A stretch of DNA of 32,817 nt, from positions 1 through 32,817 of the forward strand of contig JBBAAR010000017.1 of NCBI GenBank assembly GCA_041658185.1, given 5' to 3'. Source of the DNA: UBA8919 sp041658185. Its GTDB lineage: Bacteria > Elusimicrobiota > UBA8919. The notes under the pieces were generated by a model, which saw only the letters and a program-made list of their open reading frames with translations, was not told the DNA's origin and did no database searches. A program made the translations under genes and the position numbers. Every line of letters starts with the position of its first letter. Positions within the stretch are counted from its first letter, which is position 1. Positions 22,561-30,515 of this stretch are shown one piece after another.

Positions 22561-23675
22561 AGTAATCTTTTTATAATTTCTTTGGCTGAGTTTACGGCGG
22601 ACAACGGCTTACCGACACGTAATGCATTTGACTTCATTAAATTTAATCTTCCTTTCTCGCGTAGTAATGCTTCAACCCTGAATCCGATGTCCTCTATTTT
22701 ATTTACTCTTATTCCCGCACCGTGCTCTAAAAGATAGTCGCTGTTTCTTTCTTCCTGACCGGGCGTCGGATTAAAAACTACCATCGGTACGCCTTTCGCC
22801 AGCGACTCGGATGTGGTCAGCCCCCCGGGTTTTGAAACAAGCAAATCACTGACGGACAAAAGTTCATCAACATTATCAACAAAACCAAAAATTTTTACCG
22901 GCTTTACAAATTTTTCCGATTTAAGTTTATCTTCAAGTTGTTTGTTCCTCCCTGTAACAATCATAATTTGTATCGGAAAATTTACTTTTTGCAACTGCTT
23001 TACTATATTTTCCACGGGCCCTGCGCCGAATCCTCCGCTCATTACCAATATGGTTTTGAGTTTCTTTTGGATTCCCAATTTTTTTACTAAAATATTTTTT
23101 GACTTTTCTTGTGAAAAAACAGGGTCTATCGGAATACCTGCCGGTAAAATCTTTTTTACAGGAATACCGTTTCTTTCAAGTTGAAATTTCGTATGTTCCG
23201 TGGCTGCTATGTACAAATCGGCATTCGGATATATCCAAAACATATGCGCTTCGTAGTCGGTTACGACGCATACCCACGGGAAACTGATTTTATGTTTGGT
23301 TTTCCGGCTGGATAATATTTCCGCAGGCAAAAAATGAGTGCATACTGCAACATCAGGCGGATATTTTTTAAGGTATTTTATAAAGCGGATGGCGTTTATT
23401 TTATTAAAAAGATGCTGAGTTGCCGCCATTTTTTCAACCACTTTTTTGTCATCCATCCGTCCGTAAAGCAATCCCCAAAACTCGGGAACCTGGTTGACGA
23501 CGTTAAGGTAGGAATTTGCGTAGAATTTTTTAAACCACGGGTTAGTATAATCCAGGACATTGATGAGTTTTATGTCCCATTCCGGATGCAGGGATACAAA
23601 TGCTTTTTTCAATGCATCTGCAGCACGCAAATGCCCCGCACCGGCGGTCACTGTCAATATGTACACTTTTTTCAT
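22557..23675 (-). CDS. MGDG-synthase-like glycosyltransferase (GT28 type)
   Basis: A 372-residue GT-B enzyme of the MGDG_synth/MurG-like group. The N-terminal acceptor domain begins VYILTVTAGAGHLRAADALK (glycine-rich AGAGH at 11-15). The C-terminal nucleotide-sugar domain contains VMSGGFGAGPVENIVK and the donor-binding SKPGGLTTSESLAKGVPMVV. Close families transfer glucose or galactose from a UDP-sugar to diacylglycerol (monogalactosyl- or diglucosyl-diacylglycerol synthases), so a membrane glycolipid product is likely. It lies 14 bp after the DUF3999 gene and overlaps the HAD phosphatase by 4 bp. No strong Shine-Dalgarno is visible. Sugar and acceptor cannot be fixed from sequence. Confidence 0.82.
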   Translation of the reverse strand: MKKVYILTVTAGAGHLRAADALKKAFVSLHPEWDIKLINVLDYTNPWFKKFYANSYLNVVNQVPEFWGLLYGRMDDKKVVEKMAATQHLFNKINAIRFIKYLKKYPPDVAVCTHFLPAEILSSRKTKHKISFPWVCVVTDYEAHMFWIYPNADLYIAATEHTKFQLERNGIPVKKILPAGIPIDPVFSQEKSKNILVKKLGIQKKLKTILVMSGGFGAGPVENIVKQLQKVNFPIQIMIVTGRNKQLEDKLKSEKFVKPVKIFGFVDNVDELLSVSDLLVSKPGGLTTSESLAKGVPMVVFNPTPGQEERNSDYLLEHGAGIRVNKIEDIGFRVEALLREKGRLNLMKSNALRVGKPLSAVNSAKEIIKRLL

Positions 23676-23689
23676 AAAGAATTTTATGA

Positions 23690-25666
23690 CTAAGAATTTT
23701 TAGGTAAAAGTTTGGCTATAACCACAAGCAAAACCAATACTACAAGAACCATAACTATCCAAAAAATTACTCGCGTGATACCCGATTGCACGGGCAATTC
23801 CCACCATGAGCCCGGATTAAGTATTTCTTCTTTTTCAAGTGAGGCATTTTTTTTATCAGCGGAAAGTATTTCGTTTGCGACGAGGTCAATGTCATATTTC
23901 GGATTTGCGACCTCATTATTTCCATAATACAAACAGGTATTATTATTCGGAGAAGATTTAAATAATATCCTTGTGACAGGATAGTAAAATTGAAAATTAC
24001 TAAGTGTCAATGGCGGATTATCTCCGTTCTGAATCTCTAAAAATATTTTATCGGTCAGCGGAATACTATTCAACGAAATTGTAAATGCTGTATTATCTTG
24101 TTTAGGAATCTTCGTCCAAACAGCATTGCCTAAATATCTATTGTAAATCGCTCCTCTTGAGTCAAGAACTTCTTCATATAAAGAAACATCTCTGCGAAAA
24201 ATAGATTCACCGATATTACAAGAAAAATACACTATGGGAATTGATTTTTGCGGGAGGGTAAATAACCATTTGCTTACCATAGATTTTTTTTCAACATGAA
24301 TATTTGTCACGGCGGGCGGGAGATTGCGTAATATGCTTGTTCTCTCCACTATGTACGGTATCTGTTTTCCATCTTTTACCAATCTCAAATCCTTCATTGT
24401 ACCATCGGCATGAACTAAAACATCAATGTCAAGTTCCAGTTTCTGAATGCCGGCGTCGGAAAGAATTACCGCTTTTCTATATTTCCAGTCGCTTACATCA
24501 ATAGGACTTCCTAATTCACCCAATTCCGGCAGCGTTTCAGGGGGCTTATATTTAGGATTTGTTATAATCCGTCCTATTTGTGCAGATAAAAATTTTGCTT
24601 TCCGGAGATATTCATTCAATTCGGAAATATCATATTTCGGCGCAGATACTAATTGATTGCCCGTCAAAAGATAAAACGTCCCGGTTGCCTCAGCCAAAAA
24701 TCTGATAAACACCGGTTTTACGAATACCGATATTTTTTTAATATCTAACGGCGGGCTGTTACCATTATTAATAACAAGTATGATTTCCCTGCTTTTTACT
24801 TGTGTTGATACAGGAACAATTATATTTTCAAAAGGAGTTTTACCCTCAACAGATACTCTGTATATCGTTCCTTGACCTGAATATACTTCTTTGATTTCCC
24901 CCTGCAATAGCGTCCGAGTCAAAATTGAGACCTGTCGTGTAAATAAACTTTCAGCGGTATCCATCACTATTTTTGAAAGCCGCAAATTTTTTACGGGTAA
25001 TTTTATAACTATTCGGGTCTGACCCGGAGATTCTATTTTTTCAATAATATCCGCTTCAATTTTATCATCAGGATATATTGATTCCTGCGATGCAGAATGT
25101 ACCGATAAGCCGGTTATCGGTATAGCATCTTTACGTCTATCGTCTAAAAAAATTTTCAAATATTTATAAGAACCTTTTGGGAATTCTACGCGGAGATGCT
25201 CAATACCATAATATTGACGAAATATCGGTTTGTCTTTTGCCAAGGTATACCATTCCTTTTGGTCTGAAGAACTAAAAACGGATACCGGCTTCAAAAACTC
25301 ATTCGCCGGAGTTACAATAGCAATTGAATCAATTTGCTCGGATATACCTGTTTTTATATCTATTACTGTTTGCAAATCACGAACTGTAATTTTATAATCC
25401 TGTGCTGTTCGCTCAGTGCCTTCAATTTTTGCAGGGATAAATAATGAGTAAGGAATTTCACTTCCGGCAGAATTAAAAATTCTGATATCTTCAAGATTTT
25501 CTCTGGAAACATCAATAGTATCAGACGGAATCTTTACTGATACCAACCCTGTATTTTTAACATAGCTATCCTGAAAATACTGCCAATTAACCGGAAGTTC
25601 TATCGTATTTCCGTAAATCGCAAACAAAAATAATATAAAGACACCGCAGAATATTTTTTTATACAT
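23690..25666 (-). CDS. DUF3999-like exported protein with C-terminal TM helix
   Basis: A 658-residue protein with a signal peptide (1-20), a large beta-rich ectodomain and one membrane helix near the C-terminus (about 632-652) before a Lys-rich end. It should be anchored in the inner membrane and face the periplasm. Position and architecture match DUF3999, a family usually encoded beside DUF2339, as here, where the two genes overlap by 8 bp. An internal duplication is visible: ESLFTRQVSI (239) with ESIFRRDVSL (487), and NSPPL then PKYD (305, 343) with NPPL then PKYD (551, 589), with an identical 38-residue spacing. GGAGG lies 9 nt before the ATG. The function is unknown. Confidence 0.65.
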   Translation of the reverse strand: MYKKIFCGVFILFLFAIYGNTIELPVNWQYFQDSYVKNTGLVSVKIPSDTIDVSRENLEDIRIFNSAGSEIPYSLFIPAKIEGTERTAQDYKITVRDLQTVIDIKTGISEQIDSIAIVTPANEFLKPVSVFSSSDQKEWYTLAKDKPIFRQYYGIEHLRVEFPKGSYKYLKIFLDDRRKDAIPITGLSVHSASQESIYPDDKIEADIIEKIESPGQTRIVIKLPVKNLRLSKIVMDTAESLFTRQVSILTRTLLQGEIKEVYSGQGTIYRVSVEGKTPFENIIVPVSTQVKSREIILVINNGNSPPLDIKKISVFVKPVFIRFLAEATGTFYLLTGNQLVSAPKYDISELNEYLRKAKFLSAQIGRIITNPKYKPPETLPELGELGSPIDVSDWKYRKAVILSDAGIQKLELDIDVLVHADGTMKDLRLVKDGKQIPYIVERTSILRNLPPAVTNIHVEKKSMVSKWLFTLPQKSIPIVYFSCNIGESIFRRDVSLYEEVLDSRGAIYNRYLGNAVWTKIPKQDNTAFTISLNSIPLTDKIFLEIQNGDNPPLTLSNFQFYYPVTRILFKSSPNNNTCLYYGNNEVANPKYDIDLVANEILSADKKNASLEKEEILNPGSWWELPVQSGITRVIFWIVMVLVVLVLLVVIAKLLPKNS

Positions 25667-28600
25667 TTTTTGAATCCTCCTTTATTTTAGGCGAGAGATA
25701 TTTCTGATACAAAAACGAGACAAGCGTAAGTGTAACTGCAAGTCCTATAATTGAACCTACTCTGTATAGTTGCCCGAGGCGCCAAAGGTCATGCAAAAAT
25801 ACTTTTATAATTGTAATTGAAAAAAGTCCCAAACTGCCGAACCGCGCAGCACGGCTTTTTTCCCTTATTCCGACAACAAGCATTATCAATGCAAAAATAG
25901 TCCAGCCCAATGAATAAGTCATATCTCTTGCCAGACTACCGGAGAACTGGAATATTATAGTGCTGCCTGTACTAAAATAATCGGCAATTTCTATATTCAA
26001 CAATAAAAATGCAAGGACGGCTCCCAGTGAATTTAAAACAGGCGTTATGTTACAATTCATTATTTTGTCGCCTGCCCGCGCAAGTAGTTTTGCACCAATA
26101 AATAGACACACCGTAACAATACCATATGAATACAAATACCAGTTAAAAATTCTCCATATTTCACGGGGATGATATGAAAAAACAGCCGGATTTAACGATA
26201 GCCGAATAAAAGCGATTATCAACAACCCTGCGCCCCAAATTTTAAGACCCTTATGCGGAATGCGACGCAAAAGCCATAAAAGTGCCACACCTTCTAATGC
26301 CCAGCCAATTGTTATCCATTGTTTTTCAAACTGCAAAGGGAATATCAGCGTAATGAAAAATAGCGATACACCGGCAAACAGAGCTAATTGCGACATGCGG
26401 ATGGGCTTTTCCGGAGGGGAAAATTTTATTATAGCAAGTAAGCACAAAAGCGACAGAACGGCAAATATAGCAGGCAATAATCCTATGTATTCAGTCCCCA
26501 CAGATAGCGAGACAACTTTATGTATGAGATAAAACTGAATCGGACCGACAAATGCAGCCACAGCCCACGGAATTATTCTATCAGTCATATGTTTCATAAA
26601 GATGAAAGGGAAAATTGTAAAAATGCAGTAAAATGTAAAATACCATATTAAAGCAATAATCGGATTCTGCGGATTAAAATACGAAGTATGCCATATATAT
26701 TGAAGCATTGCCGTAGACAACATAGCAATTACGGCTACGGCATCGGTAGCACGATACCTTACTAATCCTAAAAGTAAAATAATAAACAAAACAACCAGAC
26801 CGAATATAGGAGAAGGATTGTATATTTTAAGTCGGGTTATTGCCATAGACAATAAAACAAACGGAAGAAGCGCCGATAGCGAAGAGATTTGAGTGATTTG
26901 CTCAGGTTTTATTTCCCATAATGATTTTTTTTCTTTTGCTTCTTCTCCGCTAAGTTTTTTCCCGGCGGCATATAAACCCCATGCAAAAAACGCAAGTACA
27001 AAAAAAGTTACCAATATCAACCACTCCGAAAGATTGGAGACATCCTGCATTTTAGAAGTCCAGATTCCGAGGGCGGCCATTGTCAGTATCAGTACTACAC
27101 CGCTAACCCATGCTATAGCCATCATCATAGCAGACACAACAGCAACCGCACTTATTAAAAAAACAAACGGCCATATAATTATTGAAGTCACCGGTTCTTT
27201 AATCAACGGGAACATTACAAGAACCAACATCAGCGGCGGAAAAAAGTAACTCCAATTAGGGATTAAAGTCGTCGGGCGGATTTTTTGTAAAATAATCGGT
27301 AAAATTGAATGCAACGCCGCAAAAATCAGATAAAATGTTAATCCCCACGGTAAAAGCACCAATGTAAGATAACGGTTAGTCCAGACCAAAAGAATTATAA
27401 AAGAAAAAACACTGGCATATAGATGCGCAGGACGAAAATCATCACGGCAAACCGCAAGATAACTGATGCTTGACTGAAGTAAAAATAAAAAAGAAAGGAC
27501 TAAACCGGGGCGGCCGCCCAATTCACGGAACGACAAAAGATACATTGTAAATATCATTGACAGCAATGGTACAAATGCTGCCGGTAAATTTATCCATTTG
27601 TCCTCTCTTTTGACCTTTTCAGAAATTTTGAAAGCAACGGTGAAAAGCGCAGAAAATAAAAGAAAAACTATAATGCCCGTGTTGACTTTGTAGGAATTGA
27701 AAAACTTTATAACCCATCCCGTTTCTATAATAAGCGTTCCGGCGGCAGCCATGCTTACTAAAAATCCCCACTTCTTTCGTAAAGCAATTGCAATTAAACC
27801 GACATCAAGAATGGTAATATAAGTGAAAAGACCCAACGGCCTGTCTACACCCGTAGATAGAAGCGGCGGAGTAAGAAAACCGCCGAGCATTCCTAATATT
27901 GCGACATATTGTGAATCCAATCTAACTGCCAGAAGAAACGATGTAACGGTAACCAAAATCATCAGAAAAAAAGACATTCCTGATGAAATAAAATGATAGT
28001 AGGTGCAAGCAGCAAAAATATCCGCATACAGAATTGCAACACCGCTGGCGCATAAAACCTGCACCGTTATGGAATATCCCTTGCGTCTAAGTAATAATCC
28101 GCCGACAATGCAACATACTCCAAAAACGAAACTTGTCATAACCCGCACAAGCGGACTGATTAAATTATGGTCAATGGAATACTTTACAAAAAATGAGATG
28201 CCGAGAAAAAAAGCAAAACCTCCAAGCCATGCAAACAATTTTACACCCATGAATTTTTCCCAATCTATCTTTGATACGGGCAATGTTTGTGCTGAAGGTC
28301 CTGAATAGAATCCCGGAGCGGGCTCTGCCGGTTCAACAATTGATTTTAACTCAGTTCCGCAATTATAACAATAAGGCGTGTCTATGGTATTTAAACTTCC
28401 GCATTTAAAACAAGGAACAATTTCTACTTTTGCTTTTTCCGGAGTAATTATTTCTTCAGGAACGGTTGTTTTTTCTTCTTCAGGTTCAAATGGTTTTTTT
28501 GTTTCTTGAGAATATAATTTATTCCATATGGTAATAACAGTATTACTTACCTCTTTCAGATTTTTTTCAAGTAACTCTACTTTGTTTCGTGTTATTCGCA

Positions 28601-28676
28601 AATTCCGTGAAGATTCTACAATTGTGATAATTAGCCAAATTATACCTCCGAAAATTAACAAAACCAATAAAGGCAT
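25659..28676 (-). CDS. DUF2339 polytopic membrane protein with zinc ribbon
   Basis: A 1005-residue protein. An N-terminal hydrophobic segment (2-20) is followed by a coiled-coil stretch (about 30-50) and an acidic linker. A zinc ribbon CxxC-10-CxxC comes next (Cys89, 92, 103, 106), then more than 20 hydrophobic segments. The stretch WEKFMGVKLFAWLGGFAFF at the start of the membrane region is typical of DUF2339. The zinc ribbon would be cytoplasmic if the first segment is a membrane helix with its N-terminus outside. DUF2339 proteins are of unknown function; a transport or glycan-related role has been guessed for similar polytopic proteins. GGGGAGA precedes the ATG. It pairs with the DUF3999 gene downstream. 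Confidence 0.85.
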   Translation of the reverse strand: MPLLVLLIFGGIIWLIITIVESSRNLRITRNKVELLEKNLKEVSNTVITIWNKLYSQETKKPFEPEEEKTTVPEEIITPEKAKVEIVPCFKCGSLNTIDTPYCYNCGTELKSIVEPAEPAPGFYSGPSAQTLPVSKIDWEKFMGVKLFAWLGGFAFFLGISFFVKYSIDHNLISPLVRVMTSFVFGVCCIVGGLLLRRKGYSITVQVLCASGVAILYADIFAACTYYHFISSGMSFFLMILVTVTSFLLAVRLDSQYVAILGMLGGFLTPPLLSTGVDRPLGLFTYITILDVGLIAIALRKKWGFLVSMAAAGTLIIETGWVIKFFNSYKVNTGIIVFLLFSALFTVAFKISEKVKREDKWINLPAAFVPLLSMIFTMYLLSFRELGGRPGLVLSFLFLLQSSISYLAVCRDDFRPAHLYASVFSFIILLVWTNRYLTLVLLPWGLTFYLIFAALHSILPIILQKIRPTTLIPNWSYFFPPLMLVLVMFPLIKEPVTSIIIWPFVFLISAVAVVSAMMMAIAWVSGVVLILTMAALGIWTSKMQDVSNLSEWLILVTFFVLAFFAWGLYAAGKKLSGEEAKEKKSLWEIKPEQITQISSLSALLPFVLLSMAITRLKIYNPSPIFGLVVLFIILLLGLVRYRATDAVAVIAMLSTAMLQYIWHTSYFNPQNPIIALIWYFTFYCIFTIFPFIFMKHMTDRIIPWAVAAFVGPIQFYLIHKVVSLSVGTEYIGLLPAIFAVLSLLCLLAIIKFSPPEKPIRMSQLALFAGVSLFFITLIFPLQFEKQWITIGWALEGVALLWLLRRIPHKGLKIWGAGLLIIAFIRLSLNPAVFSYHPREIWRIFNWYLYSYGIVTVCLFIGAKLLARAGDKIMNCNITPVLNSLGAVLAFLLLNIEIADYFSTGSTIIFQFSGSLARDMTYSLGWTIFALIMLVVGIREKSRAARFGSLGLFSITIIKVFLHDLWRLGQLYRVGSIIGLAVTLTLVSFLYQKYLSPKIKEDSKNV

Positions 28677-28706
28677 TTGTTCTCCCCTAAAAACAAAAAA
28701 TAATAT

Positions 28707-30404
28707 TTACATTTGATTTCCGGCATTCAATTTTTCTTTTGCCATTTTCAGGTGATACCAGTGTTCCCTGTTAAAAAAATCAAAATTTAGCATACTAAGA
28801 AGCACCGCTTTTTTTAAATATTTTACCGCATTTTTATAATCGCCTTTTTTGTAATACGCCCAGCCGAGCGTATCCATTGACGGCGCCTTATAATTTAATC
28901 CTCTTACTAATTCAACCGCTTTCTTTGCGTGTTCTATCGCCTCATCAAAATTGCAGTTTAAATCTTCCGCATAAATCCAGGCGAGCATATTATGGGAATA
29001 TCCTGCACCGTAACTTTCCGGAGCCATTTTAACAGATTCCTTAAACATTTCCAGCGACTTTTCATAATTTTTCTGCTCGTAATAATATCTGCCGAGCCAG
29101 CCGCATATACTACCTAAATTTTTGTGGCTGCTTATCCGTTTCTCAAGTTCCGGAAGCGCTCTTTTGAATTTTTCCGTATAATAAACTTTTTCAGGATAAT
29201 CATTTTCAGACGACATCATCGGCAGAACATCAAAATGCCACCAGCCGGCGCTGAAAGCATTTTCATATTCCTCTAATGCACGGTCGTATTCGCCTTTCTC
29301 CTGAAGATAAAAGCCGAAATGGAAAAATACATACCTCAATACATTATTCTGCTTTCGTGCCGTATGAAACTCTTTGAAGGCCTGTTTGTAATCATTTCGC
29401 ATCTCATAAACTATGCCAAGCCACAAATGCGCCCAAGCGTTATCTTTCTCCAATTTGAGAGCATATTTTAATTCTTTTTCTGCTTTTTCTAACTCTGATT
29501 TTTTAATAAATGCTATGCCGAGTAAAGTGCGGGCGACTTCATCTTCCGGATTTTCAGCTATTTTTTTACTTGCTTCTGCAACAAGTTCATCAATACGGTT
29601 TCCGATGATATAAAATTCATAATCACGGTAAATATCAAGCATCCTTTTTTCGCTCTCGCTTAATTCCAGATTTTTCGTTTCCAAACCGGAAGAAATAGTA
29701 GTCTCACCGGACATAAACGATTTTTCATCGTCACTATTCGGTAAACCCATTGAATTGCCTATTTTCTTAAGCGTTGCAACAAGCGATTGACGAAAATATA
29801 ATTCCTGCGAATTTCTTCCATAAACATTATCTCTACAATCTGAAAATCTATAAGTTGTAATCACCTGAACGCCGCCGAATTCACCCCATGACCACGGATA
29901 GTCCGAGGTCCCCGAATAAATATTTTTATCTGTGATGCCGATAACATGCACCGTATCCGGGAAATACTTTTCCTTGAGTTTTAGCGTTATCATTTCCGCA
30001 CGGTATTGCACTTTTGCCCATTCGCTGCCGAAAGCCGGTTCGGGAATTTTTATGTCTTCTTTTACCTCAGTTTTATACAAAAACCGCTCTTCAATAAAAG
30101 GAATCATATCCTGCATTAAATTTTTATCGGCATCACCGACGGGTACCAGATAAATATGGCCTTTTGAAAGCACTTCATCGGGAATTTTTTCCGGCGTATA
30201 CATGGGCGGAATATTACGGTCCCGATTTTTTAAAATATACAAAATCGGAAAGTTCTTAAAACCCCAAAAAAATCCAATAAATACCAAAAATAAAAGAAAA
30301 CCTGAAATAACCAGAATAAATATTTTAACTATCCTATAAACTGATTTTTTTGAGACCCCAGTTTCCGTGACTATCAAGTTATTTTTTTCGGTTTCGTTAT
30401 CCAT
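28707..30404 (-). CDS. Membrane-anchored TPR protein with degenerate archaemetzincin domain
   Basis: A 565-residue protein with a cytoplasmic N-terminus, a membrane helix (about 24-48), an archaemetzincin-like domain (about 82-256) and roughly six TPRs (262-560). The middle domain has the family features HIYLVPVGDADK, KVQYRAEMIT, VIGITDKNIYSG and WGEFGGVQVITTYRFSD. At the active site, where the family has HExxHxxGLxHC and then CxM, it reads KKIGNSMGLPNSDDEKSFM (213-231). All three His, the catalytic Glu and both Cys are lost while the spacing, Gly220 and Met231 remain. The downstream CxxC is Ser249/Glu252. It is thus probably a non-enzymatic binding or scaffold domain on the periplasmic side. 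GGGAG lies about 10 nt before the ATG. The 111-bp gap upstream shows no clear promoter. Confidence 0.75.
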   Translation of the reverse strand: MDNETEKNNLIVTETGVSKKSVYRIVKIFILVISGFLLFLVFIGFFWGFKNFPILYILKNRDRNIPPMYTPEKIPDEVLSKGHIYLVPVGDADKNLMQDMIPFIEERFLYKTEVKEDIKIPEPAFGSEWAKVQYRAEMITLKLKEKYFPDTVHVIGITDKNIYSGTSDYPWSWGEFGGVQVITTYRFSDCRDNVYGRNSQELYFRQSLVATLKKIGNSMGLPNSDDEKSFMSGETTISSGLETKNLELSESEKRMLDIYRDYEFYIIGNRIDELVAEASKKIAENPEDEVARTLLGIAFIKKSELEKAEKELKYALKLEKDNAWAHLWLGIVYEMRNDYKQAFKEFHTARKQNNVLRYVFFHFGFYLQEKGEYDRALEEYENAFSAGWWHFDVLPMMSSENDYPEKVYYTEKFKRALPELEKRISSHKNLGSICGWLGRYYYEQKNYEKSLEMFKESVKMAPESYGAGYSHNMLAWIYAEDLNCNFDEAIEHAKKAVELVRGLNYKAPSMDTLGWAYYKKGDYKNAVKYLKKAVLLSMLNFDFFNREHWYHLKMAKEKLNAGNQM

Positions 30405-30515
30405 TTTTTAATTACTCCCTAAATCATTTTAATTTGTTTGACTTGCCCTTTTCTTGTCTCATCTATAATATAAATAAATTCAATGGGGCAATCTTTGGAT
30501 GCAGTTCACAAATCA

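Noticed and set aside
28707..30404. Active archaemetzincin protease
   Set aside because: None of the three zinc-binding His nor the catalytic Glu is present; a sequencing error cannot explain eight separate substitutions with spacing kept.
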